From assembly GCA_947074135.1 (NCBI GenBank), contig CAMTOL010000159.1, forward strand, positions 1 to 5,465: a stretch of DNA of 5,465 nt. The letters are read 5' to 3'. The notes below the pieces were generated by a model. That model saw only the letters and a program-made list of their open reading frames with translations. It was not told the origin of the DNA and searched no databases. Shown in pieces: positions 1 through 5,355 of this stretch (the first letter of the stretch is position 1; every line of letters starts with the position of its first letter). Origin of the DNA: an uncultured Rikenellaceae bacterium. GTDB taxonomy: Bacteria > Bacteroidota > Bacteroidia > Bacteroidales > Rikenellaceae. The translations under genes were made by a program, and so were the position numbers.

Positions 1-13
1 GAGCAGGTTTACA

Positions 14-259
14 CTAAAACGTTACTCCACCAGTAGCTTCAACAATTTGAGTATCAACACACTCTACCGTACCATACACTTTTCCCTCCTCCACAATGCA
101 ACTCGCACTACGCGAGCCATCAATACCTACAGTCTGAGGCATAGTAAAATATGTAACAAGCACTTTGTTACTATTTTGAGCCGACACTTCAAAAAGTTGA
201 AGTGTAAAGATAATAATAAAAAACGACAAAATATTAATACACTCTCTTTTCATTCCCAT
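14..259 (-). CDS. Exported flavodoxin-like protein, N-terminal part, frame cut by an amber stop
   Basis: The 81-residue product has a lysine/arginine start, a hydrophobic stretch (about residues 9-23) and a likely signal peptidase I site at V-S-A (25-27), so export is predicted. Residues 32-41 (KVLVTYFTMP) resemble the first beta strand of flavodoxin-fold proteins, and EATGG (74-78) resembles the segment that in this family is usually followed by D-L-F-x-x-K-P. Here the frame reads V-T-F-stop-C-K-P-A, so family-like residues resume after the TAG at 14-16. The usual FMN phosphate loop (S/T-x-x-G-N-T) is not recognisable, which from memory also holds for some secreted Bacteroidota relatives. 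Full-length relatives are roughly twice as long, so this is a fragment. A TTG further upstream (278-280) lies at the predicted transcription start, so ATG at 259 or ATG at 253 is the likely start. Binding of FMN and any electron-transfer role are family inference. Confidence 0.62.
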   Translation of the reverse strand: MGMKRECINILSFFIIIFTLQLFEVSAQNSNKVLVTYFTMPQTVGIDGSRSASCIVEEGKVYGTVECVDTQIVEATGGVTF

Positions 260-282
260 TTTAATTAGATTATTCGACAATA

Positions 283-290
283 CAAAGGTA
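283..290 (-). promoter_or_regulatory. Bacteroidota -7 box for the flavodoxin-like gene
   Basis: Read on the minus strand this is TACCTTTG, an exact match to TAnnTTTG. It predicts a transcript start near 277-279 and a leader of about 20-25 nt to the ATG at 259 or 253. A TTTTG at 306-310 could be the -33 element, but the 15-nt spacing is shorter than usual. Confidence 0.6.
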
Positions 291-310
291 TCATAACAAG
301 TGATTCAAAA

Positions 311-334
311 CATTAAACTTTTTACAGTTTAATG
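311..334. repeat. Perfect 9-bp inverted repeat, possible operator
   Basis: CATTAAACT (311-319) and AGTTTAATG (326-334) are exact reverse complements around a 6-nt centre. The centre lies about 44 bp upstream of the predicted start of the flavodoxin-like transcript, beside its possible -33 element. That suits a dimeric regulator site. It has no good terminator tract and lies upstream of both genes, so termination is unlikely. The binding protein is unknown. Confidence 0.5.
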
Positions 335-335
335 G

Positions 336-442
336 ATACAAATTACGGTTAGATAACAATTAAACTAAACTCAGTACAAAGAAAAGTATTATCTTAAAAT
401 AGACTATTACACAAATTACAGAAAAGATTATACAAATTACGG
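336..442 (+). promoter_or_regulatory. Three direct repeats of a 12-bp motif, candidate AraC-regulator sites
   Basis: TACAAATTACGG occurs at 337-348 and again exactly at 431-442, with the variant CACAAATTACAG at 410-421. The two full copies share 13 bp (336-348 and 430-442). The 410 and 431 copies are 21 bp apart start to start (two helical turns) and share a longer ATTAyACAAATTACrG. The 337 and 410 copies are 73 bp apart, close to seven turns. Two AraC-type half-sites as direct repeats about 21 bp apart is a known arrangement (the araI1/I2 half-sites of E. coli AraC). The copy at 431 centres about 56 bp upstream of the predicted araC-like start; the copy at 337 centres about 63 bp upstream of the flavodoxin-like start. 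Assignment to the neighbouring regulator is inference. Confidence 0.55.
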
Positions 443-481
443 AACTATTATAAATGAACTAAATAGGTAAAATTTTATTAC

Positions 482-489
482 TACCTTTG
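482..489 (+). promoter_or_regulatory. Bacteroidota -7 box for the AraC-family regulator gene
   Basis: TACCTTTG is an exact TAnnTTTG match 21 bp before the ATG at 511, predicting a start near 493-496 and a leader of about 15-18 nt. No TTTG -33 element is present at the expected distance, which fits a promoter that needs an activator bound at the upstream repeats. Confidence 0.6.
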
Positions 490-510
490 GCATAGCTAAA
501 ACAATAAGAG

Positions 511-1425
511 ATGGAAGGAATACACAAATTCAACTCAATTGATGAGTACAACAAAGTAATGGGCGTAGAAACAACTCACCCCCTTGTAACTGTTATCGAT
601 TGGTCAAAGATTGATTACGAAGAGAGAAATTGTTACGACACACTACCTCCAAGTCTATCATACGGCTTTTACACCATTTTTCTCAAAGAACAGAACTGCG
701 GAGATATGAAATATGGTCGTAACTACTATGACTATCAGGACGGCACACTCGTATTTCTAGCTCCAGACCAAGTAGTTAAAATCGAGAATAGAATTCCGCA
801 AAGACCAAAAGGGTGGGTGCTGATGTTTCACGCAGATCTAATTCGAGGCACATCGCTTGGACGCTCGATTAAAGAATATACTTTTTTCTCTTATGAGGTT
901 TACGAAGCACTGCATCTTTCAGAGCAGGAGAAGGTAACAATAACTGAGTGTTTTCGTAATATTGAAGAGGAGCTTCGACACTCTATCGACAAACATTCGC
1001 AAAGATTGATTGTTTCGAATATTGAACTGTTTTTGAACTACTGCACACGTTTCTACGATCGTCAATTTATCACTCGCTCGGTTGTTAATAGCGACATATA
1101 TAGCCGTTTCGAAACAGTGCTTAACAACTATTTCCACTCCGATTTACCACAAAAAGAGGGATTGCCAACCGTAAAATATTGTGCCGAGAAGCTCAACATT
1201 TCAGCTAACTATCTCGGTGATTTACTAAAAAAGGAGAGTGGCAAGAGCGCACAAGAGCATATTCAGTTGATGCTTATTGAGGTCGCTAAAGAGAGGATGT
1301 ACGAACGTGATAAATCTATTTCTGAAATTGCCTATGAACTTGGTTTTGAATATCCTCAATATTTTAGTCGAATGTTCAAAAAACGAACTGGAATGACTCC
1401 AAACGAATATCGTTCGGCTAACTAA
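511..1425 (+). CDS. AraC-family transcriptional regulator
   Basis: This 304-residue protein has the usual length and layout of an AraC-family regulator. Residues about 25-150 form a divergent, beta-rich sensing domain of the cupin-like kind (for example G-T-L-V-F-L-A-P-D at 78-86). Residues about 205-302 form the double helix-turn-helix: the first helix pair at about 221-242 (VKYCAEKLNISANYLGDLL) and the second at about 270-292, ending in the family signature Y-F-S-R-M-F-K-K-R-T-G-M-T-P-N-E-Y-R (284-301). It should be a cytosolic DNA-binding regulator; the effector cannot be read from the sequence. The ATG at 511 is supported by the -7 box 21 bp upstream. It is transcribed away from the flavodoxin-like gene, and the repeats between them make autoregulation and control of that gene the simplest hypothesis. 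The downstream gene is convergent, 33 bp away, with no clear terminator. Confidence 0.93.
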   Translation: MEGIHKFNSIDEYNKVMGVETTHPLVTVIDWSKIDYEERNCYDTLPPSLSYGFYTIFLKEQNCGDMKYGRNYYDYQDGTLVFLAPDQVVKIENRIPQRPKGWVLMFHADLIRGTSLGRSIKEYTFFSYEVYEALHLSEQEKVTITECFRNIEEELRHSIDKHSQRLIVSNIELFLNYCTRFYDRQFITRSVVNSDIYSRFETVLNNYFHSDLPQKEGLPTVKYCAEKLNISANYLGDLLKKESGKSAQEHIQLMLIEVAKERMYERDKSISEIAYELGFEYPQYFSRMFKKRTGMTPNEYRSAN

Positions 1426-1458
1426 AGATTAAAACTAAAACCGTTTCTTAATTTATCA

Positions 1459-3165
1459 TTAATTATTTGTATTGCCATCCATATTGCGTCTAAATTGCAC
1501 CTCAAAGTGATTCCAAGCTTTTGCTATTCGCTTCGAAAAAAGTAACAATACTAGAATTAAAACAGAAATAGCCACAACAGTACCCCAACGATAAGAGTGG
1601 ATTGAAACAAGAACAGCCATTACAAAAGCAAAAGCAATTGCAAAACGGATTAAAATTAGCGAAATTAACATTCCTCGATTAAAGTTTGAGTTTGTCCAGA
1701 GTTTCACAAAAACATCGGGTTTAATCGGTTTTACGGTAAGTGCCCAAACAAATGGTGATATAATAATGAGTGATACTGCTGTTGAAATAACATCGTTCCA
1801 ACCTGCAAGTGATAGTTTTGAAATAAATGGCAATATATAAGCAGAATTGAACCACGTAATGCCAGAGAGTAGAATACTAAAGATGGCTATTCGTTTAATA
1901 TTTGCCGACATCCACTGTCTCCACAGTCCTTTGGTCGATGGCATAATTGAGCCACTGGTGTAGCTCATAATAAAATTTTGAAATTTTGTTGGCAAAAATC
2001 TCTCCAACACTCTAATTGCTGGTTCTGCACCTCGCATAATAAATGGAGTTAAAAAAATCGTAAGTACAGAGACCGTCACAATAATAGGATAAAGAAACGA
2101 GCTTGTCACGCCAAGAGTCACACCCAAAGCAGCAATAATGAACGAGAACTCTCCGATTTGCCCTAACGAGAACGCAGCTCTTACAGCATTACGAAGCGGT
2201 TTTCCTGAAAGCAACACTCCAAAAATCGCCAACGATATCTGCCCCACAACCACAACGGCAGTCAATATCAACACAACCACCCAATGTTCGACCACAACCT
2301 CAGGATTGACCATCATACCCACCGAAACAAAGAAGATTGCACCAAAAAGGTCTGAAATAGGTTTTGTTTGGTGTTCGATGTGGGTAGCTTCGGGTGTTTC
2401 GGCAAGTATCGACCCCATAATAAAAGCACCCAGAGCAGGACTAAAACCAACAAATGAAGCAAGAAATACCATTGAGAAGCAGAGTCCAAGCGAAGTAAGG
2501 AGCAGTGTTTCGCCGGTTAGGAATCGTCGAGCTTTTTTGAGTATCGTAGGTATTAAATAGATACCTACTCCAAACCATACCATCAAGAAAAAGATAAGGC
2601 GAACTATACTCCACCCTAGCTCGATACCCGAAAAACTCTTACTAACATAAATTGTCGTCAACAGCACCATCATTACAATGGCAAAGAGATCCTCAACGAC
2701 AAGCACTCCAAAAACAATTCCAGCAAACTTAAGTTTCAGTTGAGATGTATCAGAGAGCTGTTTATAGATAATTGTTGTCGATGACATCGAAATCATACCA
2801 CCCAAGAAGACACTATCGGCAGTTGACCAATGCATAAGTTTACCTGTCAAAAACCCGATTGCCATCATTCCGCAAACGATAACAATTGCTGCAATCATCG
2901 ACGCTCCACCAACACCTAACAACTTTTTAAAGCTAAAGTCAAGACCAAGTCTAAACAAGAGAAAAATAACTCCTATTTCTGCCCAAGTGTTTATCTCGCC
3001 TACTTCGGTTACAGTTGGCGTCATTTCAAAATGGTTCGAAGCTAAATATCCTGCCACAATATATCCAAGCACAAGTGGCAATTTAAGCCATTTAAACAGC
3101 ACCGTTGTCACAGCTGCAAGGCAAAGGATAACTGCAAGATCAATTATTAATGGTTCGACGTGCAT
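1459..3165 (-). CDS. CPA2/Kef-type cation:proton antiporter, membrane protein without RCK domain
   Basis: This 568-residue inner-membrane protein matches the Na+/H+ exchanger fold of the CPA2 (Kef/NapA-like) family over about residues 1-390. Landmarks are L-P-L-V-L-G-Y-I-V-A-G-Y (29-40), the G-V-L-V-V-E-D-L-F-A-I helix with the acidic pair E158-D159 expected to carry the transported ion, the F-F-V-S-V-G-M-M-V-N-P turn (278-288), and the Kef-like S-L-G-Q-I-G-E-F-S-F helix (333-342). The likely role is K+ or Na+ export in exchange for protons; the ion cannot be assigned. In place of the NAD-binding RCK/TrkA-N domain of KefB/KefC, residues about 420-548 hold about four further hydrophobic segments (424-445, 454-477, 497-521, 526-545) and a short basic tail. 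It ends convergent with the AraC gene and diverges from crcB. The ATG at 3165 lies 36 bp from a -7 box. Confidence 0.9.
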   Translation of the reverse strand: MHVEPLIIDLAVILCLAAVTTVLFKWLKLPLVLGYIVAGYLASNHFEMTPTVTEVGEINTWAEIGVIFLLFRLGLDFSFKKLLGVGGASMIAAIVIVCGMMAIGFLTGKLMHWSTADSVFLGGMISMSSTTIIYKQLSDTSQLKLKFAGIVFGVLVVEDLFAIVMMVLLTTIYVSKSFSGIELGWSIVRLIFFLMVWFGVGIYLIPTILKKARRFLTGETLLLTSLGLCFSMVFLASFVGFSPALGAFIMGSILAETPEATHIEHQTKPISDLFGAIFFVSVGMMVNPEVVVEHWVVVLILTAVVVVGQISLAIFGVLLSGKPLRNAVRAAFSLGQIGEFSFIIAALGVTLGVTSSFLYPIIVTVSVLTIFLTPFIMRGAEPAIRVLERFLPTKFQNFIMSYTSGSIMPSTKGLWRQWMSANIKRIAIFSILLSGITWFNSAYILPFISKLSLAGWNDVISTAVSLIIISPFVWALTVKPIKPDVFVKLWTNSNFNRGMLISLILIRFAIAFAFVMAVLVSIHSYRWGTVVAISVLILVLLLFSKRIAKAWNHFEVQFRRNMDGNTNN

Positions 3166-3200
3166 ACTTTTTGCTAATGATTAATGTTTAATGATATTGA

Positions 3201-3208
3201 CAAAGCTA
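3201..3208 (-). promoter_or_regulatory. Bacteroidota -7 box for the antiporter gene
   Basis: On the minus strand this reads TAGCTTTG, an exact TAnnTTTG match. It predicts a transcript start near 3195-3197 and a leader of about 30 nt before the ATG at 3165. No clear -33 TTTG is seen at normal spacing. Confidence 0.5.
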
Positions 3209-3242
3209 TTTGCAAAAATAAGTCATTTACCATTATTTATAT

Positions 3243-3250
3243 TATCTTTG
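3243..3250 (+). promoter_or_regulatory. crcB: Bacteroidota -7 box for crcB
   Basis: TATCTTTG is an exact TAnnTTTG match ending 8 bp before the ATG at 3259. The predicted start, about 3254-3257, would give an almost leaderless crcB message. The nearest TTTG upstream (3209-3212) is 30 nt away, too far for a standard -33 element, so a transcript from further upstream is possible. Confidence 0.45.
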
Positions 3251-3258
3251 TACCTTAT

Positions 3259-3630
3259 ATGATAAAGGATATACTACTTGTAATGCTAGGTTCGGGAGTT
3301 GGCGGAGGTTTACGTTATGCAATTTCTCTAACGGCTCGTGCGTTTATTCCTCACACCTACCTATTTCTATCAACTCTAGCCGTCAATCTTGTTGGTAGTT
3401 TCTTGATGGGCATTATCATCGCCTCAATGGTTGACAGCTCCCACAATCACTGGTTTCGTTTACTCGTTGCCATTGGTTTTTGCGGAGGTTTTACAACTTT
3501 TTCAGCATTTTCGACCGAAGTTGTCGAGTTGGCTCGAAATGGCAGTTATATACTCTCTATTCTCTATATTTGGGCGAGTGTTGGCATATCCTTACTATGT
3601 GTTTGGAGTGGTTACGCCTTAGTCAAGTAG
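3259..3630 (+). CDS. crcB: CrcB/Fluc fluoride ion channel
   Basis: This 123-residue, four-helix membrane protein is the right length for the CrcB/Fluc family, dual-topology dimeric channels that release toxic fluoride from the cytoplasm. Family marks are G-G-G-L-R-Y (15-20) with conserved Arg19, N-L-V-G-S-F-L-M-G with conserved Asn43, and the signature G-F-C-G-G-F-T-T-F-S-A-F-S (73-85), which carries the phenylalanines (F81, F84) and the region of the central Na+ site. The frame is open back to an ATG at 3184, but the family start (M-I-K-x-x-L-L-V-x-L-G) and the -7 box both support 3259; the extra 25 residues would be atypical. No fluoride riboswitch is recognised upstream. The last 12 bp overlap the 3' end of the convergent deacylase gene. 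It diverges from the antiporter gene. Confidence 0.93.
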   Translation: MIKDILLVMLGSGVGGGLRYAISLTARAFIPHTYLFLSTLAVNLVGSFLMGIIIASMVDSSHNHWFRLLVAIGFCGGFTTFSAFSTEVVELARNGSYILSILYIWASVGISLLCVWSGYALVK

Positions 3631-4680
3631 CAGTTTACCAACCATCGTCACATATTGCTCCACACCACGTTCCAACTCATCGACATAGATATACTCATCA
3701 GCAGTATGCGAACGTGCCGAGTCGCCTATACCCATCTTTAAAGTTGGAATTGGACTCAAAACAGCTGCGTCAGAAGTGGTAGGCGAACCATAATACTCAA
3801 TTCCCATACCAAGTCCGATTTGAACTAACGGATGTTCGAGCGAAATAGACGAAGGGCGAAGTCGCATAGAACGAGGCGCAAGTTGACTACTCATATTCTC
3901 TCGCATCGTCTGCAAAACCTCCTCTAGCGTATATTGTTCTGTCACTCGGCAATCAACAGTGAAACGACAACTATCTGGCACTACATTATGAGCACTTCCA
4001 GCTTCAATAATAGTCGTTGTCATCTTCACATCGCCAAAGAACGGCGAAACCCTATCAAAACGATAAGTTGCAGCCCAAGCCATATCCTGCATCGCCACAT
4101 AGATAGCATTTATTCCCTCGTTTCGAGCAGCGTGACCGCTCTTACCCTTTGCCTCACAATCAACTACCATCAATCCACGTTCGGCAATCGCCATTTTCAT
4201 CTCGGTTGGTTCGCCAACAATTGCAAAATCTATCGTAGGCAGCTTCTCAAGTATCGTTTTAAGCCCTCGACTACCCGAAATTTCCTCCTCTGCCACCAAC
4301 GCCAAACAAAGATTAAAGTTCAACGACTGTTCATTATAAAAATGCAAAAAGAGCTCACTCAACCCCACTACACTTGCCCCAGCATCATTACTGCCCAAGC
4401 CAAAGAGTTTTTTTCGTCCACCATCGACCTCCACAATATCCCCTCCAAACGGATCAACAGTATATGCTGCCGACGGTTTTACAGTATCGTGGTGCGAACA
4501 GAGCAGTATTGTTGGCTTCGACGAGTCAAAGTGACGATTTAGAATCCATATATTGTTGTGGTGACGATTAATACCTTCAACTCCACGCTGCACTAAATAG
4601 TCAATTAAAATCTCAACTACTGTATCCTCCTCGCCTGAGAACGAAGGCGTCTGCACCATTTTTTGTAATAATTCTACCAT
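3619..4680 (-). CDS. argE: M20-family metallo-deacylase, ArgE type (N-acyl-ornithine/citrulline deacylase)
   Basis: This 353-residue cytosolic enzyme matches the M20 di-zinc peptidase/deacylase family. Expected metal and catalytic residues are present: H63-x-D65 in C-S-H-H-D-T-V, D99 in G-S-N-D-A, the acidic pair E131-E132 in A-E-E-E-I-S-G, E157 in V-G-E-P-T-E, and H325 in S-H-T-A-D-E-Y. The dimerisation-domain motif G-H-A-A-R-N-E-G (182-189) and G-S-P-T-T-S-D (298-304) are close to the Bacteroides ArgE-like enzymes as I remember them. In Bacteroidota arginine synthesis uses succinylated intermediates, so the substrate may be N-succinyl- or N-acetyl-citrulline/ornithine rather than N-acetylornithine; the sequence does not decide. 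The ATG at 4680 is the only sensible start: an in-frame TGA lies six codons upstream. No other arg gene is in the window, no arginine-repressor box was recognised and no TAnnTTTG box was found upstream. Its 3' end overlaps crcB by 12 bp. Confidence 0.85.
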   Translation of the reverse strand: MVELLQKMVQTPSFSGEEDTVVEILIDYLVQRGVEGINRHHNNIWILNRHFDSSKPTILLCSHHDTVKPSAAYTVDPFGGDIVEVDGGRKKLFGLGSNDAGASVVGLSELFLHFYNEQSLNFNLCLALVAEEEISGSRGLKTILEKLPTIDFAIVGEPTEMKMAIAERGLMVVDCEAKGKSGHAARNEGINAIYVAMQDMAWAATYRFDRVSPFFGDVKMTTTIIEAGSAHNVVPDSCRFTVDCRVTEQYTLEEVLQTMRENMSSQLAPRSMRLRPSSISLEHPLVQIGLGMGIEYYGSPTTSDAAVLSPIPTLKMGIGDSARSHTADEYIYVDELERGVEQYVTMVGKLLLD

Positions 4681-4719
4681 AAATTTTAGTCTTTTTCAAT
4701 ACTCTAATCAGTAAATAAT

Positions 4720-4742
4720 TGTCGTTTTTTCAAAAAGCGACA
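4720..4742. repeat. Near-perfect hairpin about 40 bp upstream of the deacylase start
   Basis: TGTCG at 4720-4724 pairs with CGACA at 4738-4742, followed by a T/G mismatch (a G-T wobble in RNA) and a run of T-A pairs, giving about 10 pairs closed by a 3-nt loop. Possible roles are an operator or a leader hairpin for the minus-strand deacylase, or a rough terminator for something no longer present. It lacks the usual GC-rich stem with a separate U tract. Confidence 0.4.
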
Positions 4743-4756
4743 CCAAAAACTTTTGC

Positions 4757-4831
4757 CGATGTTCCACATCGTGTAAGTCAGCAAGATTGAATTTGTCAAA
4801 GGCTTTTGGGTTTATCTTTTCTTCAGAAAAG
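4757..4831. repeat. Two short perfect hairpins in the spacer
   Basis: CGATGT (4757-4762) and ACATCG (4766-4771) pair around TCC. CTTTTC (4816-4821) and GAAAAG (4826-4831) pair around TTCA. Each stem is only 6 bp, so each alone is weak; they are listed because they fall in the same 112-bp block as the hairpin at 4720-4742. Confidence 0.3.
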
Positions 4832-4894
4832 GGAAAGTAGAGCTAAGATTAATCAAAACACAAAACATTTAAAACAGCGTTTTTAACAATTATA

Positions 4895-4919
4895 AATTAT
4901 GAATTGCTAATTATGAATT
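4895..4919 (+). repeat. AT-rich direct repeat next to the DUF1573 promoter
   Basis: AATTATGAATT occurs at 4895-4905 and 4909-4919, 14 bp apart start to start. The region lies just upstream of the -7 box at 4929-4936, and the TTG at 4904-4906 overlaps it. Short AATTATGAATT-like repeats are, in my recollection, common in Bacteroidota intergenic DNA, so a gene-specific role is not implied. Confidence 0.4.
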
Positions 4920-4936
4920 TATTTTAATTACCTTTG
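4904..4936 (+). promoter_or_regulatory. Promoter for the DUF1573 gene, probably also typA
   Basis: TACCTTTG at 4929-4936 is an exact TAnnTTTG match. A TTG at 4904-4906 lies 22 nt upstream, within the spacing usual for the -33 element. The predicted start near 4940-4943 gives a leader of about 31-34 nt before the ATG at 4974. This is the best-formed promoter in the window. Confidence 0.6.
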
Positions 4937-4973
4937 CACTCGATAAAGTATCTATCGCAATCTCACAAAAGTA

Positions 4974-5342
4974 ATGAAAAATCTCGGTTTTATCTCACTA
5001 TCGCTCCTTTTTTGCCTCTATTTTGGCAACGCTTCCGCGCAACAGATTAGGGTTAATCCAACTCAATTAAACCTAAATGAGGTTTCAAAACCAACAAACG
5101 TGGAGTTTCAGGTTATCAACACGAGTAGCTCTGCAATGGTTATCATAAATATTGACAGCGATTGTGGTTGCACAAAAATTAATTATTCTAAAAAACCAAT
5201 CGCAGCGGGTGATAGCACAGCAATAAAAGTAACATACTCTCCTCGCAAAGGCGAGGAAGGTCTGTTTTACAAAACACTGAAAATACACACATCTGCTTCT
5301 TCAGAGCCAATAAAGGCCATAATTCGAGGCAGCAATAAGTAA
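4974..5342 (+). CDS. Exported DUF1573 domain protein
   Basis: This 122-residue protein has a clear signal peptide (M-K-N, hydrophobic core about 5-18, A-S-A cleavage before Q23) and then one DUF1573 domain covering the rest. The domain marks are the D-S-D-C-G-C-T motif (61-67, Cys64 and Cys66), the following Y-S-K-K-P-I-A-A-G-D segment (71-80), I-K-V-T-Y (84-88), and a closing immunoglobulin-like beta pattern ending I-I-R-G. It should be periplasmic or exposed at the outer membrane. No lipobox cysteine follows the signal peptide, so a lipoprotein is unlikely. The molecular function of DUF1573 is not established; the ASH/MSP-like beta-sandwich suggests protein or surface binding. typA begins 13 bp downstream with no terminator between them, so co-transcription is likely, though a shared function need not follow. 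Confidence 0.9.
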   Translation: MKNLGFISLSLLFCLYFGNASAQQIRVNPTQLNLNEVSKPTNVEFQVINTSSSAMVIINIDSDCGCTKINYSKKPIAAGDSTAIKVTYSPRKGEEGLFYKTLKIHTSASSEPIKAIIRGSNK

Positions 5343-5355
5343 CGAAAAAATATAG

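Larger units (their letters stand above)
4711..4842 (-). other. Protein-like 44-codon open stretch without a start codon; possible gene remnant, repeat or structured RNA
   Basis: On the minus strand the frame between TAG (4843-4845) and TGA (4708-4710) stays open for 44 codons and reads like real protein, with segments such as NPKAFDKFNLADLHDV and EHRQKFLVSLFEK. There is no ATG, and neither a ribosome site nor a promoter is obvious, so a complete gene is unlikely. It is in the spacer upstream of the deacylase gene and does not resemble that enzyme's N-terminus. The same stretch holds three hairpins (4720-4742, 4757-4771, 4816-4831). It could be the tail of a decayed gene, a dispersed intergenic repeat that happens to be open, or a structured leader RNA. 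I do not recognise a family. Confidence 0.3.

Noticed and set aside
278..280. TTG as the start of the flavodoxin-like gene
   Set aside because: It falls at the predicted transcription start; ATG codons at 259 and 253 are better placed and precede the signal peptide directly.
1426..1458. Bidirectional terminator between the AraC and antiporter genes
   Set aside because: Only a 5-bp AT pairing (TTAAT/ATTAA) is visible; no GC stem or T tract supports a terminator.
2138..2560. 140-codon plus-strand open frame
   Set aside because: It lies entirely antisense to the well-supported antiporter gene, has low-complexity Thr/Ser/Pro-rich content, and has no family features.
3216..3238. AAATAA/TTATTT inverted repeat between the antiporter and crcB
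   Set aside because: Six AT-only base pairs with an 11-nt loop are expected by chance in this AT-rich DNA.
3184..3258. N-terminal extension of crcB from the ATG at 3184
   Set aside because: Family members start at M-I-K-x-x-L-L, and the exact -7 box at 3243-3250 lies inside the proposed extension.
3934..4542. 202-codon plus-strand open frame
   Set aside because: It is antisense to the deacylase gene, whose motifs are all intact; the translation is rich in His, Ser and Cys and looks like a shadow frame.
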